A program made the position numbers and the translations under genes. From DAHUZL01 sp035533215 (GTDB lineage Bacteria; Chloroflexota; Dormibacteria; Aeolococcales; Bog-877), in the NCBI GenBank assembly GCA_035533215.1, contig DATLUG010000001.1, positions 1 through 64,000 of the forward strand: 64,000 nt of DNA, given 5' to 3'. Of the stretch, positions 42,489-51,582 are shown one piece after another. The number at the start of each line of letters is the position of its first letter. Positions within the stretch are counted from its first letter, which is position 1. Under the pieces are notes generated by a model. The model searched no databases. It was not told the DNA's origin and was given only the letters and a program-made list of their open reading frames with translations.

Positions 42489-43946
42489 GTGTCGCGCCCC
42501 CTCCCCACCCCGCCCGATCAGGATCTCGTCGTCTTCGGCGCCTCCGGCGACCTCGCCCGCCGCAAGCTGCTGCCGGCCCTCTACAACCTGGAGGCGTCCG
42601 GGCTCCTGCCGGTCCACTGCACCATCCTGGGCCTCTCCCTCGACGGTCTGGACGACGCCGGCTTCCGCGCCCTCGCCAAGGCAGCCGTCCTTGCCTTCTC
42701 CCGCACCGGCCTCGACCCCGGCGTCTGGGACCGCTTCGCCAGGCGGCTGCGGTTTCGCCCGTCGACCGGCGACGCGCTGCACCAGCTCGGCGACGTCCTC
42801 ACCGCCCCCCGCCGGGTCTTCTACCTCGCTGTCCCACCCTCCGCCTTCGATGCCATCCTGGAGCAGATTCGCCAAGCCGGCCTGCAGCGCGGCGGGTCGG
42901 TCATCATCGAGAAGCCGTTCGGGCACGACCTCGTCTCCGCCCGGGCCCTCAACCGCGCCCTCCACCAGGCGGTGCCGGAGGAGCGGGTGTTCCGGATCGA
43001 CCACTACCTCGGCAAGGAGACGGTCCAGAACCTGCTCGTCTTCCGCTTCGGCAACACCCTGTTCCAGAGGATCTGGAACCGCGACGTCATCGACCACGTC
43101 CAGCTCACCGTGGCCGAGGACATCGGGGTGGAGGACCGGGGCCCGCTCTACGAGGAGACCGGGGCGATCCGCGACGTGGTCCAGAACCACCTCTTCCAGC
43201 TCCTCGCCCTCACCTGCATGGGCGCGCCCACGTCCTTCGCGGCCGACGCCCTGCGCGACGAGAAGGTGAAGGTGCTGCGCGCGATCCGTCCGATCGGGGC
43301 CGCCGAGGTGGTGCGCGGCCAGTACACGGCGGGCCTCGCCGGCGGCGAGCGTCTGGTCGGCTACCGCGAGGTCCCGGGCGTCGCCGGGGACTCCACCACC
43401 GAGACCTACGCCGCCCTTCTTGTGCACGTGGACACCTGGGAGTGGGCCGGCATCCCCTTCTACCTGCGCACCGGCAAGGCCCTGCTCACCCGCCGGACCG
43501 AGATCGTGCTCCGCTTCCGTGACGTGCCCCTGCACTTCTTCCAGGGCACCGAGATCGCCGACCTGGAGTCCAACCGCCTCACCGTCCGGATCCAACCGGA
43601 GGAGGGCATCTCGCTGTCCTTCAACGCCAAGCAGCCCGGCCCGCAGGTGGTCGAGCAGCCGGTGCGGATGAACTTCACCTACGGCAGCTCCTTCAAGACC
43701 CAGCCGGCGGAGGCGTACGAACGACTCCTCCACGACGTCTTCCTCGGCGATCACACCCTGTTCATCCGGGAGGACGAGACCGAGGCCGCCTGGGCCGCCC
43801 TCCAGCCGGTGCTGGAGCAGATGCCGGCGGTCCAGCCCTATCCGGCCGGGAGCCAGGGTCCGGCCGGGGCCGCCGCGCTGGTGCCGCCGCCCGGCTGGCA
43901 CGACCTCCGCCACCACGCGGCCGACCGGGCGGCCACCCCAGCCTGA
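42489..43946 (+). CDS. zwf: Glucose-6-phosphate 1-dehydrogenase
   Basis: Oxidises glucose-6-phosphate to 6-phosphogluconolactone with NADP(+), the entry to the oxidative pentose-phosphate pathway. The 485-residue protein has the nucleotide motif VVFGASGDLARRKLLPALYNL, EKPFGHD, the active-site RIDHYLGKE, and the C-terminal RTGKALLTRRTEI, FNAKQPG and YERLLHDVFLGDHTLF. The start is GTG 42489; GACACT ends nine bases before it, so initiation may be leaderless here too. No other pentose-phosphate gene is adjacent, and the next gene is convergent. Confidence 0.96.
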   Translation: MSRPLPTPPDQDLVVFGASGDLARRKLLPALYNLEASGLLPVHCTILGLSLDGLDDAGFRALAKAAVLAFSRTGLDPGVWDRFARRLRFRPSTGDALHQLGDVLTAPRRVFYLAVPPSAFDAILEQIRQAGLQRGGSVIIEKPFGHDLVSARALNRALHQAVPEERVFRIDHYLGKETVQNLLVFRFGNTLFQRIWNRDVIDHVQLTVAEDIGVEDRGPLYEETGAIRDVVQNHLFQLLALTCMGAPTSFAADALRDEKVKVLRAIRPIGAAEVVRGQYTAGLAGGERLVGYREVPGVAGDSTTETYAALLVHVDTWEWAGIPFYLRTGKALLTRRTEIVLRFRDVPLHFFQGTEIADLESNRLTVRIQPEEGISLSFNAKQPGPQVVEQPVRMNFTYGSSFKTQPAEAYERLLHDVFLGDHTLFIREDETEAAWAALQPVLEQMPAVQPYPAGSQGPAGAAALVPPPGWHDLRHHAADRAATPA

Positions 43947-43953
43947 CGGGGGC

Positions 43954-44000
43954 GGGCCTGGCTCGCCGCGGCCCGGCTCAGCCCGCCGCGAGCCAGGCCC
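43954..44000. terminator. Convergent stem-loop terminator candidate
   Basis: GGGCCTGGCTCGC (43954-43966) is perfectly complementary to 43988-44000 (13 bp) with a 21-base loop. It follows the zwf stop by eight bases, and its distal arm lies within the last codons of the convergent pxpC. No U-tract. Confidence 0.55.
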
Positions 44001-44916
44001 GGCGGAGGCTGCGCCACGCCGCCGGGAGCGTCGTCAGATGGAAGCGGACGACCGTGCCCGGGCGGGCCTGGGCGAGCCGCCAGGTGTCCGCGGTCGTGAG
44101 CTGGAGGGGCTTGGCATAGCCGCCGAGCGAGCCCCGGTCTGCCAGCAGCACGATCGGCAGGCCCTCCGGGGTGAGCTGGACCGCCCCGCAGGCGGTCCCC
44201 TCCGAGAGCATCCTGCCGGCCTGCGGCCCCGCTGGCGCCGGCGGGACCGGCGGGCCGAGCAGGCGGAGCCCGGCCCGGTCGGCGTCCGGCGAGACGGTGT
44301 AGGGGTGGGCGAGGAGGTGCCGGCGCACCGCCGGGCCCACCTGCGCCCACTGCGGTCCGCGCAGGACCGCGAGGCGCCAGGGACCTGGGTCCGGGGGGGG
44401 ACGGGGCAGGGACGGCCCGGGTCCGGCCGCGTCACGGCCCGCGAGCTCTCGGCCCACCTCCAGCACATCGCCGGCCGCGAGCGCCCGCCCCGCGAGGCCG
44501 GGCAGACGTCCCGGCCGATCGACCCCCCGGCTGCCGAGGACCGTCGGCACCGCCAGGCCGCCCGCGACCGCCAGCCAGGCGCGCAGCCCCGGCGGGGCTG
44601 CGGCGACGCTGCAGGTGGCGGCCTCGGGCACGACGATGGACCGGCGATCGAGCTGGTCGCGGCCGTCGACCGCGAGCCGGAGGGGTCCGGCGAGCGCCAC
44701 CCGGACCGGTCCGCCGACCGCGCGAAGCACCGGCCCCCGGCCGACGCACTCCACCCCGCAGGCCGCCTGCGGGTTGCCGACCAGTCGATTGGCGAGCCCG
44801 AGCGCGGGTGGGTCGAGCGGGCCGCCCTCGACCAGGCCGAACCGAAGCGCGCGCCGCGGGCTGCCATCGACGAGCAGGTCCTGGAACCCCGGGCGCACCA
44901 CCACCAGGGCGGTCAA
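43978..44916 (-). CDS. pxpC: 5-oxoprolinase subunit PxpC (biotin-dependent carboxyltransferase-like)
   Basis: Third subunit of the ATP-dependent prokaryotic 5-oxoprolinase, 312 residues. Recognised by GPLDPPALGLANRLVGN, VECVGRGPVL, RAWLAVAGGLAVP, VLGSRGVD, LAVLRGPQW and the C-terminal SEGTACGAVQLTPEGLPIVLLADRGSLGGYAK. The usual N-terminal T-V-Q-D-x-G-R motif is missing: VVRPGFQDLLVDGSPRRA replaces it, so activity is less certain. TTG 44916 overlaps the pxpB stop (TTGA); GTG 44904 is the alternative. Confidence 0.88.
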   Translation of the reverse strand: MTALVVVRPGFQDLLVDGSPRRALRFGLVEGGPLDPPALGLANRLVGNPQAACGVECVGRGPVLRAVGGPVRVALAGPLRLAVDGRDQLDRRSIVVPEAATCSVAAAPPGLRAWLAVAGGLAVPTVLGSRGVDRPGRLPGLAGRALAAGDVLEVGRELAGRDAAGPGPSLPRPPPDPGPWRLAVLRGPQWAQVGPAVRRHLLAHPYTVSPDADRAGLRLLGPPVPPAPAGPQAGRMLSEGTACGAVQLTPEGLPIVLLADRGSLGGYAKPLQLTTADTWRLAQARPGTVVRFHLTTLPAAWRSLRRAWLAAG

Positions 44917-45647
44917 CGGCCGGTCCGGTCCGGGGGCACGACCTGGCCCAGGCGGTCGGCGACGAAGAGGACCCGGTCCCCCGGGCGCAGGAGGCACGCC
45001 GTCTCGGCGGAGGCGGCGGCCGGGTCGAAGAGTCGGATCGCGGTGCGCCCGATGAGCCGCCAGCCCCCGGGAGCCTCGCCGGGGTAGATGCCGGTCTGGC
45101 GGCCGGCGAGCCCCACCGAGCCGGCCGGCACGGCCAGCCGGGGCGCCGACCGGCGGGCGACCGTGAGCCGGGGGTCGACGAAGCCGAGGAACGCGAACCC
45201 CGGGCGGAAGCCGAGGGCGAGCACGGTGTAGGGACGCCCCGCGTGCGATGCCACGACCGCAGCGGCGGGAAGGCCCGTCTCCTCCGCGACGGCGGCGAGG
45301 TCGGGGCCGTCGTCGCCCCCGTAGCGCACCGGCACCGTGACCAGGCGCTCCGGCCCGGCCCGGCCCGGCCGGGGCCGCACCGCCAGCGCCCGGACGGCCT
45401 CCAGCCGGACCCGCTCCCGCAGCCGCCCAGGGTGCTGGGGGGGGCGCGACCGGTCGAGCGTGACCAGGACGGTGCGGAGGCCGGGGACCACGTCCACCAC
45501 CTCCGGGATGGCGGCGGCGAGGAGCGCGCCGCCCACCAGCTGGGCCCGGGCAACCGCCGCCAGGTCGGGTCGGCCCGGGCCGACCGCGACCTCGATGGCG
45601 CTGTCCCCGACCCAGGTGACCCGGGGCAAACGGGTCCGTCCCCCCAC
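44913..45647 (-). CDS. pxpB: 5-oxoprolinase subunit PxpB (allophanate-hydrolase subunit 1 fold)
   Basis: Cyclophilin-like subunit that works with PxpA and PxpC to open 5-oxoproline to glutamate using ATP; 244 residues. It shows the family core VTVPVRYGGDDGPDLAAVAEETGL, VLALGFRPGFAFLGFVDPRL, RLAVPAGSVGLAGRQTGIYP and GGWRLIGRTAIRLFDP. The start is uncertain between GTG 45647 and TTG 45629, both 18-36 bases after the pxpA stop. A long open upstream extension is not PxpB. Confidence 0.92.
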   Translation of the reverse strand: MGGRTRLPRVTWVGDSAIEVAVGPGRPDLAAVARAQLVGGALLAAAIPEVVDVVPGLRTVLVTLDRSRPPQHPGRLRERVRLEAVRALAVRPRPGRAGPERLVTVPVRYGGDDGPDLAAVAEETGLPAAAVVASHAGRPYTVLALGFRPGFAFLGFVDPRLTVARRSAPRLAVPAGSVGLAGRQTGIYPGEAPGGWRLIGRTAIRLFDPAAASAETACLLRPGDRVLFVADRLGQVVPPDRTGR

Positions 45648-45664
45648 CCTGCCCGCAGCTCCGG

Positions 45665-46438
45665 TCAGCCGCCCGGCGGCGGGGCCGGCGATGCCATCGG
45701 GCGCAGCGCGATTCCGGCCGCCTCCAGCTCGGCCCGCACCCGCGCCGCCACCTTGGTCGCCCCCGCGGTGTCCCCGTGGATGCAGAGCGTGGCGCAGGGG
45801 ACGGTGATCACCGTGCCATCGGCGGCCACCACCTCCTGGGACCGGGCCAGCCGCACCGCTCGCGCCGCCACCAGCCCCGGATCCGTCAGGACGCTGTCCG
45901 GCTCGGTCCGCGGGACCAGGGTGCCGTCGGGGCGGTAGGCGCGGTCGCAGAAGGCCTCCCACACCAGGGGGAGGCCGTGCGCCTCCGCGGCGGCGGCCAT
46001 CGCGCTCCCCGCCGGTGCCACCAGCGCCAGCGGCTGCCGGAATCGCGCCACCCCGAGCACCAGGGCGGCCGCCACCCGCTCGTCCCGGACGGCCTGGTTG
46101 TAGAGGGCGCCATGCCCCTTGACGTGGCGGAGCGGCACCCCCTCCGCCTGGGTGAAGGCGAAGAGCGCCCCGATCTGGTACAGCACGTCGGTGGCGATCT
46201 CCTCGGAGCTGGCGGCGATCGCCCGCCGCCCGAACCCGACCAGGTCGGGATAGCCGACGTGGGCGCCCACGCCGACGCGGTGGCGCCGGGCGAGGGCGAC
46301 CGTCGCGGCCATCGTGCGGGGGTCGCCGGCATGGAAGCCGCAGGCGACGTTGGCGGAGGTGACCACCGGCAGCAGGGTCGCGGTCTCCCCGAGCTGGTAG
46401 GGTCCGAAGGACTCCCCGGTGTCGCTGTTGAGGTCCAT
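45665..46438 (-). CDS. pxpA: 5-oxoprolinase subunit PxpA (LamB/YcsF family)
   Basis: A 257-residue TIM-barrel-like subunit. It begins with the diagnostic MDLNSDTGESFG (canonical DLNxDxGE) and continues with VTSANVACGFHAGDP, VGVGAHVGYPDLVGFGRR, HVKGHGALYN, EAFCDRAYRPDGTLVPR and CIHGDT. An in-frame ATG 17 codons upstream is possible but the family start is here. It is the first gene of the pxpA-pxpB-pxpC operon. 5-Oxoproline arises from damaged glutamine and N-terminal glutamine of peptides, which fits the peptidase-rich surroundings. Confidence 0.95.
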   Translation of the reverse strand: MDLNSDTGESFGPYQLGETATLLPVVTSANVACGFHAGDPRTMAATVALARRHRVGVGAHVGYPDLVGFGRRAIAASSEEIATDVLYQIGALFAFTQAEGVPLRHVKGHGALYNQAVRDERVAAALVLGVARFRQPLALVAPAGSAMAAAAEAHGLPLVWEAFCDRAYRPDGTLVPRTEPDSVLTDPGLVAARAVRLARSQEVVAADGTVITVPCATLCIHGDTAGATKVAARVRAELEAAGIALRPMASPAPPPGG

Positions 46439-46493
46439 GCTGCGCGCACCGAGCACCGGACGCGACCTCCCTCGGCAGACTGACTGCATGATC

Positions 46494-46499
46494 AGTATA
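46494..46499 (-). promoter_or_regulatory. Putative -10 of the pxpABC operon
   Basis: TATACT on the minus strand about 55 bases upstream of the PxpA ATG. Confidence 0.4.
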
Positions 46500-46553
46500 C
46501 GGGGCGGCCCCTGACGGAAGCCCCATGCCGGGCCTTCCCGCCGGGCACTCCGG

Positions 46554-46562
46554 TGCTAGCAT
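46554..46562 (+). promoter_or_regulatory. Putative extended -10 of the binding-protein gene
   Basis: TGC-TAGCAT, an extended -10 candidate about 43 bases upstream of the ATG at 46606, divergent from pxpABC. Confidence 0.35.
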
Positions 46563-46605
46563 TGGGCGGCCTTCAGTCGAGGGTGAGAGCGGGAGGGATC
46601 CGGAC

Positions 46606-48438
46606 ATGAACCGCACGGTCGGGACTTTCGGGCCGTGGAAGGCCGCGGTCGTCGGGCTGGCCCTGGTGGGGACGGCGCTGGCCAGCCCCGCGGCCGCACA
46701 GCAGTGGCGCGCCAGCGCGGCCGGGGGGCACACCGTGACCCTCGCGCTGGCGCCCGGGGTGACCCCCAACTACATCTTCCCGCTGGTCCCGGGAAGCAAC
46801 TTCTCCACCGCCAACGTGGAGCAGTTCGAGTACCTCAGCTACCGACCGCTGTTCTGGTTCGGCAAGAGCGGCGTCCTCACCTACAACCCCACCCTCAGCC
46901 TCGGCAGCCGGCCGCGCTTCAGCACCAACGGAGCCGGCGACACCGTCGCCGCGGTCACCCTCGGCCACTGGCGCTGGTCGGACGGCAGGCCGGTCACCAC
47001 CCGCGACGTCGAGTTCTGGATCAACCTGCTCCGCGCCGAGAAGACCAACTACGGGTCCTACGTGCCCGGCGCCTGGCCCGACATCATCAAGTCGGTGCGC
47101 TACAACAGCGCCAGCACCTTCACCGTCACCTTCAACCGCGCCTACAACACCGACTGGCTCTTCTACGACGAGCTCAGCCAGATCATCCCCATCCCCCAGC
47201 ACGCCTGGGACAAGACCTGCGCCAGCTGCTCGGTCGGCAGCCACGACCTCACCAGCAAGGGGGCGGAGGCGGTCTACACCTACCTCAACAGCCAGGCCAA
47301 GACCCTCGCCACCTACGGCACCAACGCACTCTGGAAGACGGTGGACGGGGCGTGGGCGCTGTCTGGCTACACCCCCTCCACCGGATACGCGGCGTTCTCG
47401 CTCAACCGCACCTACTCGGGCCCGATGAGCGGGGCGGTGACCAAGTTCGTGGAGGTGCCGTTCACCAGCAACACGGCGGAGTTCGACTCGCTGCGGGCCG
47501 GCAGCGTCGACGTCGGCTACCTCCCCTTCGAGGACCTCAACCAGCGCGGCTACCTCACCGGTCACGGGTACGGGCTGGCCGACTGGCAGACCTTCGGGAT
47601 CAACTACATCCCCCTCAACTACAACAACCCCACCGATGGGCCGATCGTGCAGCAGCTCTACGTCCGGCAGGCGCTGCAGAGCCTCATCGACCAGCCCGCC
47701 TACATCAAGGACATCTTCCGCGGCCACGCGGTCGCGACCTACGGGCCGGTTCCGATCAAGCCGGCCAACGCCTTCGCCTCGCCCCAGGAGCAGGACAATC
47801 CCTACCCGTTCAGCGTCAGCCGGGCCAAGAGCCTGCTGCGCGACAACGGCTGGACGGTCAGGCCGGGGGGCACCAGCACCTGCGCCAGCCCGGGCGGCGG
47901 CCGCGGCCACTGCGGGGCGGGGATCACCCACGGCCAGGGGCTCACCTTCACCCTCCAGTACGCCAGCGGCAGCCTCCAGCTGAGCCAGGAGATGGCGGCG
48001 CTGCGGTCCGCGGCCTCGGAGGCGGGCATCCAGCTGACCCTCTCCTCGGCCCCCTTCGACACCATCATCGCCACCGCCTTCGGCTGCAACACCGCCAAGC
48101 ACACCGGCTGCCAGTGGCAGATCGCGATGTGGGGCGGCGGCTGGCTGTTCGGGGTCGACCCCTACCCCTCCGGCGAGCAGCTCTTCAAGAGCGGCGCCGT
48201 CTCCAACAACGGGGGGTACCGCAGCCGCGTCAACGACGCCAACATCGTCGCCTCGCAGACCAGGCCCGGGCTGGTGCGCCTCTGGACCTACGAGAACTAC
48301 CTCGCCAAGCAGCTGCCGGTGATCTTCACCGCCAACCAGGTCTACCAGATCACCATGTACCGCAGGTCCGTGGGCGGCGTCGTGCCCCAGGACCCGATCC
48401 TCAAGCTCACCCCGGAGAGCTGGACCGTCTCCGGCTGA
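46606..48438 (+). CDS. Extracellular solute-binding protein, family 5 (peptide/nickel type)
   Basis: Secreted substrate-binding protein of 610 residues. The signal peptide (about 1-32, ending SPAAA) has no lipobox Cys. The SBP_bac_5 fold is recognisable in TLALAPGVTPNYIFPL, EYLSYRPLFWF, LGHWRWSDGRPVTTRDVEFWINLL, DWLFYDELSQIIPIPQHAWDK, LQSLIDQPAYIKDIFRGHA and the C-terminal RLWTYENYLAKQLPVIFTAN. No ABC permease or ATPase genes are next to it. Composition is Asn/Tyr-rich compared with neighbours, as usual for exported proteins. GGGAGGGAT precedes the ATG. It is divergent from the 5-oxoprolinase operon, consistent with peptide uptake. Confidence 0.92.
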   Translation: MNRTVGTFGPWKAAVVGLALVGTALASPAAAQQWRASAAGGHTVTLALAPGVTPNYIFPLVPGSNFSTANVEQFEYLSYRPLFWFGKSGVLTYNPTLSLGSRPRFSTNGAGDTVAAVTLGHWRWSDGRPVTTRDVEFWINLLRAEKTNYGSYVPGAWPDIIKSVRYNSASTFTVTFNRAYNTDWLFYDELSQIIPIPQHAWDKTCASCSVGSHDLTSKGAEAVYTYLNSQAKTLATYGTNALWKTVDGAWALSGYTPSTGYAAFSLNRTYSGPMSGAVTKFVEVPFTSNTAEFDSLRAGSVDVGYLPFEDLNQRGYLTGHGYGLADWQTFGINYIPLNYNNPTDGPIVQQLYVRQALQSLIDQPAYIKDIFRGHAVATYGPVPIKPANAFASPQEQDNPYPFSVSRAKSLLRDNGWTVRPGGTSTCASPGGGRGHCGAGITHGQGLTFTLQYASGSLQLSQEMAALRSAASEAGIQLTLSSAPFDTIIATAFGCNTAKHTGCQWQIAMWGGGWLFGVDPYPSGEQLFKSGAVSNNGGYRSRVNDANIVASQTRPGLVRLWTYENYLAKQLPVIFTANQVYQITMYRRSVGGVVPQDPILKLTPESWTVSG

Positions 48439-51400
48439 GCTGGGCCCGGCCGCCCGCTCCGGACTCGGCCGGAGCGGGCGGGGCGGCGGGGACGCAGGCC
48501 GCGTCCCGGCGGAGTCGCCAGCCGGCGGGGGCGCCCACCCAGGCCGCCGGGGCGGCGGCGCGGGCGACCTCGGCGAGGATGGCGCGGTCGGCCCGGAGGT
48601 GGGCTCGGACCGCCAGGGCGAGGTCCTCGCCCCGACTGGTCTCGTCGGCGACCTCGGTGACCAGGTCCAGGGCGATCGGGAAGCGATCGGCGACCCGGCG
48701 GCGGTCGCCGGTGGCGACCCGGCGCGCCTGCAGGGGGAGGCCGTCCACCTCGCGGGAGGGGAAGGCCCTGGGGTCCAGGTCGGAGCCGTAGCGCCGGTAC
48801 GCCTGCCAGAGCGCACGGTGGCGCCGCACCAGCTCCGGATCGGCGAGGAAGCTGGCGGCGATGGCGGCGTGGACGGCGGCGGTCCACCCGGTCGGCGCGG
48901 AGCCGTCGGCCCCCGTCTCTCCGATCACGTAGAGGAGCCCGGGGGGCAGGGTGTAGGCGATCGGGAAATAGGGCGGAGAGCTCCGTCCGCACAGGGGCTG
49001 GGCCCAGACGTGGTCGGGGACCCCGTGGTCGTCGACGAGACAGTCGGCGCCGATCGCGGCCAGCAGTCGAGCCCGCGGCCGAGCCTCCCCGAACGGGCTC
49101 CGCAGGGGGCGGGGCTGGCCGCCGAACTCCTCGCCCACCCCGTTGAAGCGGGCGGCGTGAAGCTTCCAGGTCGGGTGAGCGAGGGCGAGCTGACGGTGGA
49201 CGACGGCGCCGTCGGGGTTCTCCAGGGGTACACAGACGAGGACCGCGTCCGGCCGCCACCCCGCGTGGAGGGCCTCGATCAGGGCGAGGTGCGCGCCGGT
49301 CGAGCTCACCTCGTTGGCATGATGGCCGCCGACGAGGAGGACGGTGGGGCAGAGGAGTGCCGCCTTGGCGACCGACCCCACCCTCCCGGGCCACGGCAGG
49401 GCCGCCACCGCCGCGATCGGGCGGCCGAGCGTCGAGCGGCCGGCGATCCAGCCGGTGCAGCCCTCTTGCCCCCGCAGCCGCAGCGCGGCAGCGGGGACGA
49501 GCTCCGGGACCGGCAGGCGGGCAGGGTCGCCCCGCCCCGCCCCCGGGCCGGGGGCCCGCCCGCCCGCCCGGGCGCTCCACCACCACCACCACCGTCCGCT
49601 CCGGCCCGTCGGCCGCACGGCATCGCCGGGCCGGGGCCGCCTGTCGGGACGGCCGCCCCGCCCCCAGCCGACCTCGAGCTCGAGGCCGCTCCGTCCAGCC
49701 GCCGGGCAGCGCAGCCCGAGGAGCGTCGGCTCCGGCTCCAGGACCGCCTGACCGGCGCCGCCGAGGTCCACCATCCGCGCCGTGATGGCGACCCCGTCCC
49801 CCGGGGCGGCCAGGACCTCCGGCACCAGGACCAGGCGGGCCCGCACCGCCCGCGCCGCGGCGTGGGTCCGGAAGTACAGCTCCTCGTGGAGCTCCTCCAG
49901 GGGAGAGAACTGGCCCAGGCCGTCCTCGCCGTCGGGCTCGCTGGTGGTGACCGTCAGCTCCACCCGCACCGTCCGGCCGCCGCGGGCGCGCTCCAGCGCG
50001 AGGGGCAGGACCTCCGCCTCGTAGAGCCGCACGCAGGCGGCGTGGTCGGACTCCACCGGCACCTCGCGGACACCGCCGCCGGGGAGGTGGAGGCGAAGCC
50101 CGCTGGTCTCGGAGCGGTCGCCCGGCCACGCGCCGCCGGGGACGGTGAGCGGCCGGAACGTCAGGCGTCGCGGGCCGGCCGGGGTCGCCGCGGTGAGGCG
50201 GAAGGTCGGCGCCGACGCGGTGGCGGCGCGGGCCACCGCCACCGTCACCGACTCCTCCGCCAGCCCGAGCGTGGCGGCGAGCCGCTCCAGGCCGCCCAGC
50301 GCGGTGATGGCCCAGGAGGCCGGGCGCTCGGGGGCGCCGCGCGGCACCCCGAGGTGGAGCGTCGTGGCTCCGCTCCCGACCAGCGCGGTGGCGGCCTCGC
50401 CCTGGAGCCAGACCGCGGCCTGGTGGTAGGCGGGAAGGGGGCGGACCCGGTGAGAGGGGATGGCGAGCGCGCCGGCCACGGCGGCGGCGAGCCGCCCGCG
50501 CCCGCCTGGGTCCTCCGAGGCACAGCAGTCGACCGCGAGCGGCCGGACGGAGCCGGGACGACCGCGCAGGGCCGCGGCGGCGCGGAGGATCACATCCCCC
50601 TCCCAGGGCCCGCTCACCCTGACGCGCTCGGCTGTCGGCGGGCGGCGCGGCCGCTGCGGCCGGGTCGCGGCCCCTGGCCAGCGGACCCGGTCGCCGAGCC
50701 ACTCCAGGGGGTCCTCGACCGCGAACGGGTCGACGCGCGCCAGCCGCTGGAGGAGCTGCGCCGGATCGCGGCCACCGCTCAGGACCGCCTCGCCGCGGCT
50801 TCCCAGCCGCAGCCGGGCCGGCCCGGAGCCGCCCGCCACGAGGACCAGCTCCGCCGCCCGCGCGGCGGGCTCGCGCGGGCTGAGCCCGATCGGGCCGGAG
50901 CGGAAGCGGTCGCTGGCCAGCGCCAGCCGGGCGACCAGGTTGGTCGCGGCGGCCACCACGGTCGCCGGCAGCCCGTCGGGCAGGACCACCCGGGGGGGGG
51001 GCGCCCCGCGGCTGGCCAGCAGGCGGTGCAGGCCGCGGACCGCGTCGCGGGCGCGGGGCGGCGGCGCCGCGGCGGCGGGGGCGACCCGCCAGCCCGTGGT
51101 CCCCTGGTCGTCGGGCGTCCACGTCCACACCCGTCCGCCCGCCACGGCGACCGCGGTCACCCGGCGGTGCCGCCCGAGCGGGTCGGCAGCCAGCCATCGG
51201 AGGAGCCGGGTGAGGGCGGGGGCCTCGCCGACCACTCGCCACAGGGGCGCCGCGCCGATGGTTCCGATCGCCCACGCCCGGGTGCCCCGGGGCCAGGGTG
51301 CGCCCCCGTCTCGGCCCACCCGCGGCCGGGCGTGGTCGGCCGCGCCGATCCAGATCGTCGGCTGGCGGAGATCCCGGGGGAGCGCCCTCGCGACGCGGGC

Positions 51401-51580
51401 CGGGAGCCGATCGGCGACCGCAGCGGGAGTGGCGATCCGCACCGCCAGGTCGAGGACTCCGCGCAGCTGGCGGGCCGAGCCGGCCCGATCGAGGATGAGC
51501 CGGGTCCGGAGCACGGGCGCCTCCGGGCCGCCCGCCAGAAGGGGGGGGCAGACCGTCCCCCACTCCGCCGGTTCCGGCAC
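48407..51580 (-). CDS. Large M14-type zinc carboxypeptidase-like protein
   Basis: A 1057-residue protein whose C-terminal third (about residues 720-1000) is an M14 metallopeptidase fold. HxxE is in GGHHANEVSS (about residue 750), a third His is in DDHGVP (about 855) and a possible catalytic Glu is in IGETGADG (about 887). The first 700 residues are not recognised; they read as repeated alpha/beta domains with no signal peptide. Members of this family usually act on peptides or peptidoglycan stems. The start is GTG 51580, two bases after the stop of the preceding gene. Its 3' end overlaps the end of the convergent binding-protein gene. Confidence 0.75.
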   Translation of the reverse strand: MPEPAEWGTVCPPLLAGGPEAPVLRTRLILDRAGSARQLRGVLDLAVRIATPAAVADRLPARVARALPRDLRQPTIWIGAADHARPRVGRDGGAPWPRGTRAWAIGTIGAAPLWRVVGEAPALTRLLRWLAADPLGRHRRVTAVAVAGGRVWTWTPDDQGTTGWRVAPAAAAPPPRARDAVRGLHRLLASRGAPPPRVVLPDGLPATVVAAATNLVARLALASDRFRSGPIGLSPREPAARAAELVLVAGGSGPARLRLGSRGEAVLSGGRDPAQLLQRLARVDPFAVEDPLEWLGDRVRWPGAATRPQRPRRPPTAERVRVSGPWEGDVILRAAAALRGRPGSVRPLAVDCCASEDPGGRGRLAAAVAGALAIPSHRVRPLPAYHQAAVWLQGEAATALVGSGATTLHLGVPRGAPERPASWAITALGGLERLAATLGLAEESVTVAVARAATASAPTFRLTAATPAGPRRLTFRPLTVPGGAWPGDRSETSGLRLHLPGGGVREVPVESDHAACVRLYEAEVLPLALERARGGRTVRVELTVTTSEPDGEDGLGQFSPLEELHEELYFRTHAAARAVRARLVLVPEVLAAPGDGVAITARMVDLGGAGQAVLEPEPTLLGLRCPAAGRSGLELEVGWGRGGRPDRRPRPGDAVRPTGRSGRWWWWWSARAGGRAPGPGAGRGDPARLPVPELVPAAALRLRGQEGCTGWIAGRSTLGRPIAAVAALPWPGRVGSVAKAALLCPTVLLVGGHHANEVSSTGAHLALIEALHAGWRPDAVLVCVPLENPDGAVVHRQLALAHPTWKLHAARFNGVGEEFGGQPRPLRSPFGEARPRARLLAAIGADCLVDDHGVPDHVWAQPLCGRSSPPYFPIAYTLPPGLLYVIGETGADGSAPTGWTAAVHAAIAASFLADPELVRRHRALWQAYRRYGSDLDPRAFPSREVDGLPLQARRVATGDRRRVADRFPIALDLVTEVADETSRGEDLALAVRAHLRADRAILAEVARAAAPAAWVGAPAGWRLRRDAACVPAAPPAPAESGAGGRAQLSRRRSSSPG
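48450..48481 (+). terminator. Stem-loop terminator candidate after the binding-protein gene
   Basis: CCGCCCGCTCCGG (48450-48462) and its exact complement at 48469-48481 form a 13-bp GC stem with a six-base loop, 12 bases after the binding-protein stop. It also lies within the last codons of the convergent M14 gene. No U-tract follows. Confidence 0.6.
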
Positions 51581-51582
51581 CG

